A stretch of 64,000 bases of DNA from Pseudoxanthomonas beigongshangi (GCF_016820515.1 NZ_JADHDV010000001.1:248001-312000); one strand, 5' to 3'. Numbered from the stretch's first letter, positions 18,722 to 28,004 are shown. Numbers and translations: made by a program. Notes: generated by a model from the sequence alone, not told the origin.

Positions 18722-18823
18722 CCCGACCTACGCGGGCGCACGGCGCCGGCGCATGCCTTCGCCGCTGGACGCTGCCGGCCCGTTCGCGGAGAATCCGCCG
18801 GACGGAGCCACCGACCGCTTGTC

Positions 18824-19873
18824 TTGCCACTGGAACGCGCGAACCGCATCGACGAGCAGACCCGCAGCCGCTTCGGCTTCCGTACTTATCGGATGCGGGT
18901 GCTGGGACTGGGGCTGGGCACCCTTTGCGTCGGCGCGGTCCTGCACGAGCACGGCGACGGTCCCGGCCTTTGGCTGCTGCTGCTGTTCAATGGCCTGGTC
19001 TGGCCGCACCTGGCCTATTGGCGCGTCCGCCGCAGCGCTGACCCGATCAACGACGAATACCGCAACCTGACCTTCGACGCCGCGATGGGCGGCTTCTGGG
19101 TCGCCGCGATGCGCTTCGATGCGCTGCCCAGCGCGCTGCTGGCGGTGATGCTCACGATGGACAAGGTCATCATCGGCGGTCCGCGCTTCGGCGCCCGCAC
19201 GCTCGGGGCGATGGTGCTGACCTGCCTGGCGGCGAGCGCGGCCTGGGGATTCGCCTTCGAACCGCGGACCAGCTATCCAGTGGTGCTGGCCTGCCTGCCG
19301 TTCCTGGCGATCTATCCGATGGCGATCGGCTTCGCCACCCATGCCATCTCGCGCAAGGCGCAGCAGCACAAGGATCTGCTGGAGAAGATGGCGCGCTTCG
19401 ACGCCGCCACCGGCCTGATGAACCGGCAGCAGTGGCTGTACGCGGTGTCGGTGGAACTCAACCGCTACCAGCGCGCGCGCCGGCCGGCGGTGCTGGTGCT
19501 GATCGACATCGACCATTTCAAGCAGATCAACGATACCCGCGGGCACACCATCGGCGATGGCGTGGTGGAGGAATTCGCGCGCCTGATGAAGGCCTGCCTG
19601 CGCGATGCCGACACCGGCGGACGCTACGGCGGCGATGAATTCGGCATCGTCATGCCGGAGACCCAGTGGGAGGACGCGATCGTCGCGGCCGAACGCCTGC
19701 GCCGGCAGGTGGCGGCCTACGCGTTCACCCGTGACGGCCTGCGCTGCACGGTCAGCATCGGCCTGGCGGAGATCAGTCCGTCGATGGCTACAGTGAGCGA
19801 CTGGATCGACGCCGCCGATCGCGGCCTCTACCAGGCCAAGCGCAAGGGCCGCGACTGCATCGTGGTCGGCTGA
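18824..19873 (+). CDS. Diguanylate cyclase with MASE2 membrane sensor
   Basis: 349 aa from TTG 18824; no good ribosome site is visible, so the exact start is uncertain. Residues 25-175 form a MASE2 domain, recognisable by NGLVWPHLAYWRVRR, RNLTFDAAMGG and MLTMDKVIIGG. The GGDEF domain follows; the active-site motif GGDEF is intact at 269-273. A c-di-GMP inhibitory I-site RxxD (R260, D263) lies exactly five residues before it. The enzyme should make c-di-GMP from two GTP at the inner membrane with product feedback. Its position right after the EPS cluster and galE suggests a link to EPS or biofilm control, but nothing in the sequence proves it. Confidence 0.92.
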   Translation: MPLERANRIDEQTRSRFGFRTYRMRVLGLGLGTLCVGAVLHEHGDGPGLWLLLLFNGLVWPHLAYWRVRRSADPINDEYRNLTFDAAMGGFWVAAMRFDALPSALLAVMLTMDKVIIGGPRFGARTLGAMVLTCLAASAAWGFAFEPRTSYPVVLACLPFLAIYPMAIGFATHAISRKAQQHKDLLEKMARFDAATGLMNRQQWLYAVSVELNRYQRARRPAVLVLIDIDHFKQINDTRGHTIGDGVVEEFARLMKACLRDADTGGRYGGDEFGIVMPETQWEDAIVAAERLRRQVAAYAFTRDGLRCTVSIGLAEISPSMATVSDWIDAADRGLYQAKRKGRDCIVVG

Positions 19874-19876
19874 GCC

Positions 19877-20728
19877 TCAGTCCGCGTCGTCCGTTCCGCA
19901 CAGCGCGGCGGCGACGGCGTCGGGTTGTTTCATCCAGGCGAAATGGTCGGCGCGGGTGCCCAGCGCGCGGGCGTCCAGCCGCAACACGTGCTTGCGTGCG
20001 CGCGGGAATTTCGCCAGCAGCCCGGCCAGCGAAGCAGGCGGCGCCAGCCAATCGCGATTGAACAGCACGCCGCGGATCGCCGGCGCCGCGCCGGCCATGG
20101 CCGCGTCCAGATCCGCATCCAGCCCTACGGCGGCATAGTGGCCGCTCAGGCCCACCGTGGCCCAGTCGCCGATCAGGCCGCGCGCCTCCTCGCCGCCGAA
20201 GCCCAACTGCCGGCCGGGAAAGGTGCCGCGTCGACGCGCCAGCCAGATCGCGAACTGGTAGAACCAGGGGAGCAGCCAGCCACGCGGCGGGGCGAAGGTT
20301 TTCCAGTACGGGGTGCCGCTGGCGACCAGCCACAGCCGCTCGAACGCCTGCGGATGCAGCCCCAGGTAGCAGGCGGCCAGTTGCCCGCCCAGGCTGTGCC
20401 CGCCGATGAAGCTGGGGGTGCCGGCGGCCTGCGCACGCACCCGCGCGTGACTGGCCGGCAGGTCCTCGGTGAGCAGTTCGCGGTAGCCCCAGTCGTGCCG
20501 GCGATCCGGGCGCAGGTTGCTGCCGCCGTTGCCGCGCCATTCGTGCAGATACACCGCGACGCCGCGCGCGGCCAGCGCTTCGGCGAAGGGCAGGTAGTGG
20601 CGGGCGGCGACGCCGAGCGCCGGCAACCAGAGCAGGTGCGCGCGTGGTTGTTCCGGCACGCGCGCGGCCAGTGTCCAGGCATGGCCATCGGCGCTGGCCG
20701 CCGGCAGTTCGCGGGCGTCGGTGTTCAT
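19877..20728 (-). CDS. Alpha/beta hydrolase (serine hydrolase family)
   Basis: 283 aa from ATG 20728, which overlaps the thiD stop by four bases. The nucleophile elbow is GHSLGG with Ser112, and an EWRGNGGS loop sits near residues 63-70. A late ADHFAW segment supplies the probable catalytic His. It resembles the COG4757-type predicted alpha/beta hydrolases, for which no substrate is known. Translational coupling with thiD is the only context. Its stop lies 3 bp from the stop of the convergent diguanylate cyclase gene. Confidence 0.82.
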   Translation of the reverse strand: MNTDARELPAASADGHAWTLAARVPEQPRAHLLWLPALGVAARHYLPFAEALAARGVAVYLHEWRGNGGSNLRPDRRHDWGYRELLTEDLPASHARVRAQAAGTPSFIGGHSLGGQLAACYLGLHPQAFERLWLVASGTPYWKTFAPPRGWLLPWFYQFAIWLARRRGTFPGRQLGFGGEEARGLIGDWATVGLSGHYAAVGLDADLDAAMAGAAPAIRGVLFNRDWLAPPASLAGLLAKFPRARKHVLRLDARALGTRADHFAWMKQPDAVAAALCGTDDAD

Positions 20729-21546
20729 CGGCAAGGCGAGGCTCCGAAATGATCCAGGACGACGACCGCGCTGCGGCCGGGGCGATAGCCCTGCTTCAGT
20801 GCGGCATGCACGTAATCGGAGGCGGCGAAGCAGGCGTCGGCCAGCGCCATGCCGCGGCACAGGTTGGCGGCGATCGCCGAGGCCAGGGTGCAGCCGGTGC
20901 CGTGCGCTTCCAGCGCCAGGCGCGGATGGGAAATGCCGCGCACGCCGGAGGCGTCGGCGAACAGATCGGTGACGTCGTCCGCGTCCGGCAGGTGTCCGCC
21001 TTTCAGGAACACCGCCTTCGCGCCCAGCTCGCGCAGGGCGAGCGCGGCGGCATGCATGTCGTCCAGGCTGGTGATCCCGCGGCCACCGAGCAGCAGCTCG
21101 GCTTCCGGCAGGTTCGGCGTGACCACGCTGGCCAGCGGCAGCAGGTGTCCGCGCAATGCCTGCAGGGCGCTGTCCTCCAGCAGCTTGGCGCCGCTGGTGG
21201 CGACCATCACCGGATCCACCACCACGTGCGCCGGCGCGCGCGCGCGCAGTACCCCGGCGACGGTTTCGATCACCTCGGCGGTGGCGAGCATGCCCAGCTT
21301 GGCCACGCGCACGTCGAAATCGTCGAAGCTGGCGTCCAGCTGCGCGCGCAGGAAATCCATCGGCGGCACGTTCACTGCGGTCACGCCGCGGGTGTGCTGG
21401 GCGGTCAATGCGGCGATGGCCGACAGGCCATGCACGCCATGCGCGGCGAAGGTCTTGAGATCGGCCTGGATGCCGGCGCCGCCACCGGAGTCGGAACCGG
21501 CGATGGTGAGGGCGGAAACCACGGATGGATGCGTCATGGCCGACAT
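20725..21546 (-). CDS. thiD: Hydroxymethylpyrimidine/phosphomethylpyrimidine kinase
   Basis: 273 aa from ATG 21546, with ATG 21537 as an in-frame alternative. The ribokinase-fold signatures are AGSDSGGGAGIQADLKTF near the N-terminus, DPVMVATSG in the middle, and the ATP-site EAHGTGCTLASAIAA near the C-terminus. It phosphorylates HMP and HMP-P with ATP in thiamine biosynthesis. I see no TPP riboswitch (THI box) in the short upstream region, so regulation at this copy is not evident. Confidence 0.94.
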   Translation of the reverse strand: MSAMTHPSVVSALTIAGSDSGGGAGIQADLKTFAAHGVHGLSAIAALTAQHTRGVTAVNVPPMDFLRAQLDASFDDFDVRVAKLGMLATAEVIETVAGVLRARAPAHVVVDPVMVATSGAKLLEDSALQALRGHLLPLASVVTPNLPEAELLLGGRGITSLDDMHAAALALRELGAKAVFLKGGHLPDADDVTDLFADASGVRGISHPRLALEAHGTGCTLASAIAANLCRGMALADACFAASDYVHAALKQGYRPGRSAVVVLDHFGASPCR

Positions 21547-21578
21547 TGTGCCATCCGTCCGCGCCGCGGCGGCCGACG

Positions 21579-22256
21579 CTAGCCGCGCGCGGACCGGTGC
21601 ACGCGCCAGTGCCGGTAGATCACGTAGCCCAGTCCGGTCATGCCGGTCAGCAGGGCCGGCGCGAACAACGCTTCATAGCTCCAGCGCCGGAACAGCCAGG
21701 CGCCGATCACGCCGCCGGCCAGGAAACCGCTGATGATCAGGCCGCTCAGGGTGAGCCGGCGCATCGGCAGCGGACGTCCGCGGATCAGGTGGCCCAGGCC
21801 GATGCCCAGGTCGGTGAACATGCCGCTGAGATGGGTGGTGCGCACCAGCGCGCCGCTGTAGGTGGTGACCATCGCGTTCTGCAGGCCGCACGCGGTGGCC
21901 GCCAGCAGCCCGCCCCAGATCTGTTCCCGCTGGAACAGCGGCACCGACGCCGCCAGCAGCAGCGCTTCCACCGTCAGCACCACGCCGTAGCGGCGCCCGA
22001 GCTGCAGGGTCTGGTCCTGGATGATCAGCCCGCTCAGGGTCGCGCCGAGGCAGAAGGCGATCAGCACGCCCCACAGGTGCGCGATGGAACGGCCGTCGCC
22101 GGCCGCCAGCGCCGCGCCGAGCAGGCTGGTGGTGCCGGTGAGATGGCTGATCGCCTGGTGCTCGAAGCCCAGGAAGCCGATGACATTGACCATGCCGGCC
22201 ACGCAAGCCAGCGCAATCGCGCCGATCCAGACCCAGCGCGGAAGTTGCATGCCCAT
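21579..22256 (-). CDS. YoaK/DUF1275 family inner-membrane protein
   Basis: 225 aa with six predicted hydrophobic segments. Hallmarks of the DUF1275 (YoaK) family are the early G-M-V-N-V-I-G-F segment, the HLTGTTSLLG loop after the first helix, and GLQNAMVTTYSGALVRTTHLSG with MFTDLGIGLG in the middle. Function of the family is unknown. It lies 33 bp upstream of thiD on the same strand and could be co-transcribed. Confidence 0.9.
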   Translation of the reverse strand: MGMQLPRWVWIGAIALACVAGMVNVIGFLGFEHQAISHLTGTTSLLGAALAAGDGRSIAHLWGVLIAFCLGATLSGLIIQDQTLQLGRRYGVVLTVEALLLAASVPLFQREQIWGGLLAATACGLQNAMVTTYSGALVRTTHLSGMFTDLGIGLGHLIRGRPLPMRRLTLSGLIISGFLAGGVIGAWLFRRWSYEALFAPALLTGMTGLGYVIYRHWRVHRSARG

Positions 22257-22374
22257 GTGCAGGATGGATTCGCCGAACCAGCGGACGAGTCTATGCGATC
22301 AGCCCCGTATCCGCCTTGCCGCGGATGCGCGGTGGCGATGCCGGCGCGAACCGGCATCGCCACCGGCGTGCGCC

Positions 22375-23775
22375 TTACAGCACTTCCGAAGCGTAGTCCG
22401 CCAGCCGCGAACGCTCGCCGCGGCGCAGGGTGATGTGCGCGCTGTGCGCCCAGCCCTTGAACCGATCCACCGCGTAGGTGAGGCCGGAAGTGGTTTCGGT
22501 CAGGTAGGGCGTGTCGATCTGCTCGACGTTGCCCAGGCAGACGATCTTGGTGCCCGGACCGGCGCGGGTGATCAGCGTCTTCATCTGCTTGGGCGTCAGG
22601 TTCTGGGCTTCGTCCAGGATCAGGTAGCGGCTCAGGAAGGTGCGGCCGCGCATGAAGTTCATCGAGCGGATCTTGATCCGGCTGGCGAGCAGGTCGTTGG
22701 TTGCCGCGCGGCCCCAGGCGCCGCCTTCCTGGTTATGGGTCAGCACTTCCAGGTTGTCGGTCAGCGCGCCCATCCACGGCGTCATCTTTTCCTCCTCGGT
22801 GCCGGGCAGGAAACCGATGTCCTCGCCGACGCTGACGGTGGCGCGGGTCATGATGATCTCGCGGTAGCGCTGCTGGTCCATCGTCTGGGCCAGGCCGGCG
22901 GCCAGCGCCAGCAGGGTCTTGCCGGTGCCGGCGGTGCCGAGCAGGGTGACGAAATCGATCTCCGGATCCATCAGCGCGTTGAGCGCGAAGTTCTGCTCGC
23001 GGTTGCGCGCGGTGATGCCCCACACCGCATGCTGGCCGTGGCGGAAATCATCGACGATGGTGAGCGTGGCCTTGCGATCCGCGCCGACCTTGACCACCCG
23101 CAGCTCGACTTCGTCGTCGCCGGGCAGGTACAGGTACTGGTTCGGATGCCAATCCTCGTCGTCGGCCAGGGTGATCTCGTAACTGGTGCGGCCCTTGTCG
23201 CTCCAACTGCGCAGATCGGCGTTGTGCTTGTGCCAGAAATCCTCGCCCAACTCGGTGGCGCCGGTGTACAGCAGGCTGAAATCGTCGAGCGCGCGATCGT
23301 TCTCGTAGTCCTCGGCGGCCAGTCCGCTGATCGAGGCCTTGATGCGCAGGTTGATGTCCTTGGACACCAGGATGACCGGGACTTCCGGATGCTCCTCGCG
23401 CAGTTCCAGCACCGCCGCCAGGATCTTGTTGTCCGGCGCGACAGTGCCGAAGGTGCGGCCGGGATCCACCGGCTTGACCTGGAAATACAGCTTGCCGATC
23501 TGTCCACGCGCCTTCAGTTGCAGGCCCTGCGGATGGGTCAGGGTGATGCCGGCCTGGATGTGGTCGGCGCCGGCGCCCACGATCAGTTCGTTGAGGAAAC
23601 GGCTGACCTGGCGGGCGTTGCGGCTGACTTCGGAGGTGCCCTTCTTGGCGTTGTCCAGTTCCTCGATCACCTGCATCGGCAGGAACACGTCGTGTTCTTC
23701 GAACTTGAACAGCGCCGTGGGGTCGTGCATCAGCACGTTGGTGTCCAGCACATAGATGCGCTTGCTTCGGGTCAT
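22375..23775 (-). CDS. PhoH family ATPase with N-terminal PIN domain
   Basis: 466 aa. Residues 1-150 form a PIN nuclease domain (YVLDTNVLMHDPTAL carries the first acidic residues). A beta-rich linker follows. The PhoH ATPase domain has Walker A GTAGTGKT near residue 270 and Walker B YLILDEAQ (about 390-397). This is the PIN-PhoH (YlaK/PhoH2-like) architecture, proposed to act as an RNA helicase/RNase. It is monocistronic by spacing. RNA targets are unknown. Confidence 0.93.
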   Translation of the reverse strand: MTRSKRIYVLDTNVLMHDPTALFKFEEHDVFLPMQVIEELDNAKKGTSEVSRNARQVSRFLNELIVGAGADHIQAGITLTHPQGLQLKARGQIGKLYFQVKPVDPGRTFGTVAPDNKILAAVLELREEHPEVPVILVSKDINLRIKASISGLAAEDYENDRALDDFSLLYTGATELGEDFWHKHNADLRSWSDKGRTSYEITLADDEDWHPNQYLYLPGDDEVELRVVKVGADRKATLTIVDDFRHGQHAVWGITARNREQNFALNALMDPEIDFVTLLGTAGTGKTLLALAAGLAQTMDQQRYREIIMTRATVSVGEDIGFLPGTEEEKMTPWMGALTDNLEVLTHNQEGGAWGRAATNDLLASRIKIRSMNFMRGRTFLSRYLILDEAQNLTPKQMKTLITRAGPGTKIVCLGNVEQIDTPYLTETTSGLTYAVDRFKGWAHSAHITLRRGERSRLADYASEVL

Positions 23776-23890
23776 TCAGGCAGCCTCATGGAGGATGATA
23801 TGTGTGAACACGCGCCGCGGAGAGCGCACAGCAGCGAACCACCACGCCCGCCGCGACTCGGGATGGTGGAGAAAAGGGAGCACCGTTCGA

Positions 23891-24379
23891 TCACTGGGTT
23901 TGGAGCGCCTTCAGTGCGTCCAGCACGGCCTGGGCATGGCCGGGAACCTTGACGCCGCGCCACTCCTGGGCGAGGCGGCCGTCAGGTGAAATCAGGAAGG
24001 TGCTGCGGACCACGCCGAGCACCTTGCGGCCGTACATGTTCTTCTCGTGGATCACGTCGAAGGCCTGGCACAGCTTCTCGTCGGCATCGCTGACCAGCGG
24101 GAACTTGAAGCCCTGCTTTGTGCAGAAATTGTCGTGCGACTTGACCGAATCGCGCGACACGCCGAGCACGCCGGCATTCAATTTCTTGAACTTCGGCAGC
24201 AGCGCGTTGAAATCCAGGCCCTCGGTGGTGCAGCCGGGCGTGCTGTCCTTCGGATAGAAATACAGCACCAGCCACTGGCCGGCATGGTCGGCGAGGGTGT
24301 CGGTTTCGCCGCCGGACAGCGCCAGCGGCAGCTTGAGGGTCGCCTTGGGCAGGGCCTTGCCGATACTGATCGCCGTCAT
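23891..24379 (-). CDS. bcp: Thioredoxin-dependent peroxiredoxin (Bcp/PrxQ)
   Basis: 162 aa. The peroxidatic cysteine lies in STPGCTTEG (about residue 51). The E. coli resolving Cys five residues later is absent here (sequence CTTEGLDF), so the resolving role, if any, must fall to a later Cys such as the one in NFCTKQG. It reduces peroxides using thioredoxin in the cytoplasm. It starts 2 bp after the gcvR stop. The gcvR-bcp pair divergent from dapA is the same order as in E. coli. Confidence 0.94.
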   Translation of the reverse strand: MTAISIGKALPKATLKLPLALSGGETDTLADHAGQWLVLYFYPKDSTPGCTTEGLDFNALLPKFKKLNAGVLGVSRDSVKSHDNFCTKQGFKFPLVSDADEKLCQAFDVIHEKNMYGRKVLGVVRSTFLISPDGRLAQEWRGVKVPGHAQAVLDALKALQTQ

Positions 24380-24381
24380 TG

Positions 24382-24942
24382 TCAGAACTTCATCGGATCC
24401 ATGATCGCGTCCAGGTTCAGATGGTCGCAGAATTCGAGGAAATCGTCGCGCAGCGCGGCGATGTGCATGTTGGCCGGCACCCCGATGGTCACCTGCGCCG
24501 AGAACATCTCCGCGCCGGTCTGCATGGCGCGGTAGCGGGTGCTCTGCAGGTTCTCGATGGTGATGCCCTGGCGGTCGAAGAAGTCGGCCAGCTGGAACAG
24601 GATGCCCGGCTTGTCGGCGGCCACCACTTCCACGATGTACGGCAGCAGGTTGGACTGCACGACCTTGGGACCGGTGCGGTACCAGACCAGCTTCAGGCCT
24701 TCCTCGCGCTCCAGCCGGGTCATCATCGCCTCCAGCTTGGCCACCGAGTCCCAGGAACCGGTCGCCAGCGCGGTCACCGACACGTCCCGGCCCACCGTGG
24801 ACAGGCGGGCATCGACCAGATTGCAGCCACTGTCCGCGATCCGGCGCGTCACCGCCAACAGCGGGGACTCCGGATGCGTCGTATAGGCGTTGATCAGGAG
24901 GTGGTTTTCGTTCGGCGAAGGCCGGGGCGTGGGATCGGTCAA
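24382..24942 (-). CDS. gcvR: GcvR-like glycine cleavage regulator with two ACT domains
   Basis: 186 aa from TTG 24942, with GGAAG about 8 nt upstream; the frame stays open to 25035 but that extension overlaps the divergent dapA promoter region. Two ACT domains are visible: residues about 13-85 (LLINAYTTHPE..LLAVTRRI) and about 95-175 (YIVEVVAADKPGILFQLADFF). In E. coli, GcvR binds GcvA and represses the glycine cleavage operon when glycine is low. The synteny with bcp and dapA supports the name. Confidence 0.87.
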   Translation of the reverse strand: MTDPTPRPSPNENHLLINAYTTHPESPLLAVTRRIADSGCNLVDARLSTVGRDVSVTALATGSWDSVAKLEAMMTRLEREEGLKLVWYRTGPKVVQSNLLPYIVEVVAADKPGILFQLADFFDRQGITIENLQSTRYRAMQTGAEMFSAQVTIGVPANMHIAALRDDFLEFCDHLNLDAIMDPMKF

Positions 24943-25103
24943 AGCGGCTTCCGGCAGGGCGGCGAGTCTGAATGGCACCCCGGGCGGGCGCCCGGCACGG
25001 GATCCAGCATACTTGCCCGCGCTTTCACGCCGCAAGTAACATCGCAGGGTGCGCGGATTCCGCGCCGCCCCTGTTCAACGAAGACGTTCAAGAAGGCAAA
25101 CGC

Positions 25104-26012
25104 TTGTCCCTTTCCGGCAGCATTACCGCACTGGCCACGCCGTTCACGGACGCTGGCGAACTCGACCTCGACGCCTGGCGCCGACTGCTCAAACGGCAGA
25201 TCGACGGCGGCACGCAGGGCGTGGTCGTCGCCGGTTCGACCGGCGAGGCGGCCGCGCTGTCGGACGAGGAATACGAGCGGCTGCTGCGCGTGGCGGTGGA
25301 AATCCTCGGCGGCCGCATTCCCGTGCTGGCCGGTACCGGGCAGATGAACACCGCCAAGACCATCGCCCAGACCCGCCGCGCGCAGGTCGCCGGCGCCGAC
25401 TATGCGCTGGTGGTCACTCCGCCTTACGTGCGTCCCACCCAGGCCGGCCTGGTCGCGCATTACCGCGCGGTGGCCGAGCAGGGCGGCCTGCCGGTGGTCC
25501 TGTACAACGTGCCGGGCCGCACCGGTTGCGATCTGTTGCCGGAGACGGTGGCCCAGCTTGCGCCGCACCCGCACATCATCGGCATCAAGGAAGCCCGTTC
25601 CGAGCCCGAGCGCATGACCGCGCTGCTGGCGCTGCGCAACGACGGTTTCGTGATCCTCAGCGGCGACGATCCCACCGCCGGCCGCGCCATGCTGGCCGGT
25701 GCCGACGGACTGATCTCGGTCGGCTCCAACGCACTGCCGCGCACCTTCCGCAGGCTGTGCGATCGCGCCCGCGCCGGAGATGCCGCGGCGGTCGCCGCGC
25801 TCGACGCCGAACTCGGCGACATCTATGGCTTCCTCGGGGTGGAATCCAATCCCATCCCGGTCAAGGCGCTGCTGCAGCGCCAGGATGTCGGCAGCGGGCT
25901 GCGCCTGCCGCTGCTGCCGCTGTCCGAGGCCCACCACGACACCGCGAACCGTCTGGCCGAACAGGCGAGCCGGCTCGAAGAACAATCCAGCCGCGAAACG
26001 ATCGCGGCCTGA
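25104..26012 (+). CDS. dapA: 4-hydroxy-tetrahydrodipicolinate synthase
   Basis: 302 aa from TTG 25104, preceded by AGAAGG 7 nt upstream; upstream in-frame codons lie in the divergent intergenic region. DHDPS landmarks are GSTGEAAAL (substrate-binding, with Ser in place of the first Thr of the usual T-T pair), [10 protein letters not shown] with the catalytic Tyr and Arg, and the Schiff-base lysine in IGIKEA. It condenses pyruvate and aspartate semialdehyde in lysine and peptidoglycan precursor synthesis. It is followed 15 bp later by a bamC-like lipoprotein gene, as in E. coli. Confidence 0.94.
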   Translation: MSLSGSITALATPFTDAGELDLDAWRRLLKRQIDGGTQGVVVAGSTGEAAALSDEEYERLLRVAVEILGGRIPVLAGTGQMNTAKTIAQTRRAQVAGADYALVVTPPYVRPTQAGLVAHYRAVAEQGGLPVVLYNVPGRTGCDLLPETVAQLAPHPHIIGIKEARSEPERMTALLALRNDGFVILSGDDPTAGRAMLAGADGLISVGSNALPRTFRRLCDRARAGDAAAVAALDAELGDIYGFLGVESNPIPVKALLQRQDVGSGLRLPLLPLSEAHHDTANRLAEQASRLEEQSSRETIAA

Positions 26013-26027
26013 ACCCAGGAGAACACC

Positions 26028-26552
26028 ATGCGTTTTTCGCCTTCGCTCATGCGTCCGCTCGCCCTCGCGCTGCTGGCCGTTTCCGTGGCCGGCGGCCTGT
26101 CGGGCTGCAAGTGGTTCAGCAAGAAGGGCGCCAAGGGCGACTATGCGCTGAGCCCGGAAATGCGTCCGCTGGAAGTCCCGCCGGATCTCAACCTGCCCAG
26201 CACCGCCGGCGCGATGAACCTGCCGGCCACCGCTTCGCAGGTGCAGTCGCAAGGCCAGGGCAGCGCGCCGGCCGCCGCTTCCAACACCGGTTTCAACGCC
26301 ACCGGTAGCCGCGACGAGGTGTTCACCAAGGTCGGCGACGCGCTCGGTGGTATCGAAGGCGTGACCATCGCCAGCCGCGCGCAGCTGCTGGGCACCTACG
26401 ACGTGAACTACGAAGGCAGCAACTTCCTGGTGCGCGTGGTCGGTGTCCAGGCCGGCGCCTATGTCTCGGCCGTGGATCCGCGCGGCCTGCCCGCGCAGGG
26501 TGACGCGCCGACCAAGCTGATCGCCGCGCTCAAGGCCAAGCTCGGCAACTGA
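26028..26552 (+). CDS. bamC: BamC-like outer-membrane lipoprotein (short form)
   Basis: 174 aa; ATG with AGGAGA upstream. Lipoprotein signal peptide with lipobox LSGC and lipidated Cys at residue 27. The early mature part (YALSPEMRPLEVPPDLNLP) matches the conserved unstructured N-terminus of BamC that contacts BamD. A Gln/Ala/Ser-rich linker follows, and then only one compact domain (about 90-174). E. coli BamC is about 344 aa with two helix-grip domains, so here a domain is missing. The position directly after dapA supports the identity. It would belong to the beta-barrel assembly machinery. Confidence 0.75.
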   Translation: MRFSPSLMRPLALALLAVSVAGGLSGCKWFSKKGAKGDYALSPEMRPLEVPPDLNLPSTAGAMNLPATASQVQSQGQGSAPAAASNTGFNATGSRDEVFTKVGDALGGIEGVTIASRAQLLGTYDVNYEGSNFLVRVVGVQAGAYVSAVDPRGLPAQGDAPTKLIAALKAKLGN

Positions 26553-26574
26553 GCCCAGGCATCGCCTGAAACGG

Positions 26575-26599
26575 AAAAGGCGCCGCAAGGCGCCTTTTT
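26575..26599 (+). terminator. Rho-independent terminator after bamC
   Basis: A perfect 10-bp stem (AAAAGGCGCC / GGCGCCTTTT) with a GCAA tetraloop is followed by a run of T, 23 bp after the bamC stop. The A run on the other side makes it potentially bidirectional for the convergent fdxA. Confidence 0.88.
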
Positions 26600-26654
26600 C
26601 ATACCCGTCGCGCGCGGCGCGGGGCGGATTCGCCGGCGTGCCGGCGCGTGGCGA

Positions 26655-26978
26655 TCAACGTTCCAGCAGCGGCAGCTTGCCGGGCTTGCCTTCCCATTCC
26701 TTGGCGTCGGGCAGCGGTTCCTTGCGGGTGGTGATCACCGGCCAGGCCCGCGACAGCTCCGCGTTCAACTGCACGTAGTTTTCCTGCCCGGCGGGGACGT
26801 CGTCCTCCGGATAGATCGCGTTGATCGGGCATTCCGGTTCGCACAGCGTGCAGTCGATGCACTCATCGGGATCGATCACCAGGAAGTTCGGACCCTCGTG
26901 GAAACAATCCACCGGGCAGACTTCCACGCAATCGGTGTACTTGCATTTGATGCAGTTCTCGGTGACGACGAAGGGCAT
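26655..26978 (-). CDS. fdxA: 7Fe ferredoxin FdxA ([3Fe-4S][4Fe-4S])
   Basis: 107 aa. The N-terminal cluster-binding pattern [14 protein letters not shown] (C9, C12, C17, C21) and the second motif [12 protein letters not shown] match Azotobacter-type ferredoxin I, which has one 3Fe and one 4Fe cluster. The C-terminal extension ([10 protein letters not shown]...) is typical of this family. It is a small cytosolic electron carrier. Divergent from pirin. Confidence 0.94.
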   Translation of the reverse strand: MPFVVTENCIKCKYTDCVEVCPVDCFHEGPNFLVIDPDECIDCTLCEPECPINAIYPEDDVPAGQENYVQLNAELSRAWPVITTRKEPLPDAKEWEGKPGKLPLLER

Positions 26979-27299
26979 TGGCAGAACATCAAAACGGAAA
27001 ACCCGACAAGTTTAATGCAACGCACTCATCCGGATGACATTGATTGCGTTTTGCGTCCCAGGAGCGTCGCCGGGCTCCCGGCCCGGCCTGGAGTGGTGCC
27101 GGGCAAGCGCAGGAAGCGGGCGGCGGATACGGGTGTCGACAGGTCAGCGCGGGCGCCGATTCGTTCCGTTTCTTGCGAATCGATGCGGTCTCGAAGTCCT
27201 ATTGTCTCGAAATTGGAACAGCCCATTGGCCGGCGGCCCGTTTATCCTGCGCGGGCGGAACCACATCCTTTCGCCAACGTTTCCCGTGGAGGTTCCCCG
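26979..27299. promoter_or_regulatory. 321-bp divergent intergenic region, fdxA / pirin
   Basis: No gene-like frame is supported here. On the fdxA side the minus strand carries a -10-like TAAACT (27009-27014). A perfect 12-bp palindrome TCATCCGGATGA (27026-27037) lies just upstream. On the pirin side there are two direct copies of TCTCGAA (27189-27195 and 27205-27211), 16 bp apart, and a ribosome site GGAGG before the pirin ATG. The palindrome and the direct repeats are candidate operators; no regulator is identified. Confidence 0.4.
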
Positions 27300-28004
27300 A
27301 TGATCACCCTGCGTCCGGCCGCCGAGCGCGGCCACGCCAACCATGGCTGGCTGGATTCCTGGCACAGCTTCTCGTTCGCCGGCTATTACGACGACAACCA
27401 CGTGCACTGGGGCCCGCTGCGGGTCATCAACGAGGATCGCGTGGAAGCCGGGCGCGGTTTCGGCCAGCACGGGCACCGCGACATGGAAATCATCAGCTAC
27501 GTGCTGGAAGGCGCATTGGGCCACAAGGATTCGATGGGCAACGCGTCCAGCATCGTGCCGGGCGACGTGCAGCGGATGAGCGCCGGCACCGGCGTGCAGC
27601 ATTCGGAATTCAATTACAGCGAATCCGGCACCACCCATTTCCTGCAGATCTGGATCATCCCGGACCGCCAGGGCATACCGCCTTCCTATGAGCAGAAGGC
27701 GTTTTCCGCCCAGGAAAAGCAGGGCCACCTGCGCCTGATCGCCAGCCCGGACGGCGCGGACGGTTCGGTGGGCATCCATCAGGACGCGCGCGTCTACGCC
27801 GGCCTGTTCGACGGCGACGAGAAAGCCGAACTGCGCCTGGCCGAGGGCCGGCTCGGGTACGTGCATGTCGCCCGCGGCGAGCTGACCGTCAATGGTCATG
27901 CGCTGGCGGCCGGCGATGCCCTGCTGTACGACGGCGAGCCGCTGGTCACCGTCGCCGGCGGCCGCAGCGCGGAAGTGCTGGTGTTCGATCTGCCGAGGAT
28001 CTGA
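27300..28004 (+). CDS. Pirin family protein (YhhW-like, putative quercetin 2,3-dioxygenase)
   Basis: 234 aa from ATG 27300 with GGAGG upstream. A bicupin with all four pirin metal ligands: H57 and H59 (GQHGHRDME) and H101 and E103 (GVQHSEFN), at the same positions as in YhhW and human pirin. Members bind iron and some degrade quercetin in vitro; the physiological role is usually unclear. It stands alone between divergent fdxA and the Cds1-like gene. Confidence 0.92.
   Translation: MITLRPAAERGHANHGWLDSWHSFSFAGYYDDNHVHWGPLRVINEDRVEAGRGFGQHGHRDMEIISYVLEGALGHKDSMGNASSIVPGDVQRMSAGTGVQHSEFNYSESGTTHFLQIWIIPDRQGIPPSYEQKAFSAQEKQGHLRLIASPDGADGSVGIHQDARVYAGLFDGDEKAELRLAEGRLGYVHVARGELTVNGHALAAGDALLYDGEPLVTVAGGRSAEVLVFDLPRI

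Noticed and set aside
21540-21580. TPP riboswitch upstream of thiD
   Set aside because: Only 32 bp separate thiD from the previous gene, and no THI-box sequence is visible.
22021-23952. 643-codon plus-strand frame opposite the PhoH gene
   Set aside because: Antisense shadow; the PhoH Walker motifs lie on the other strand.
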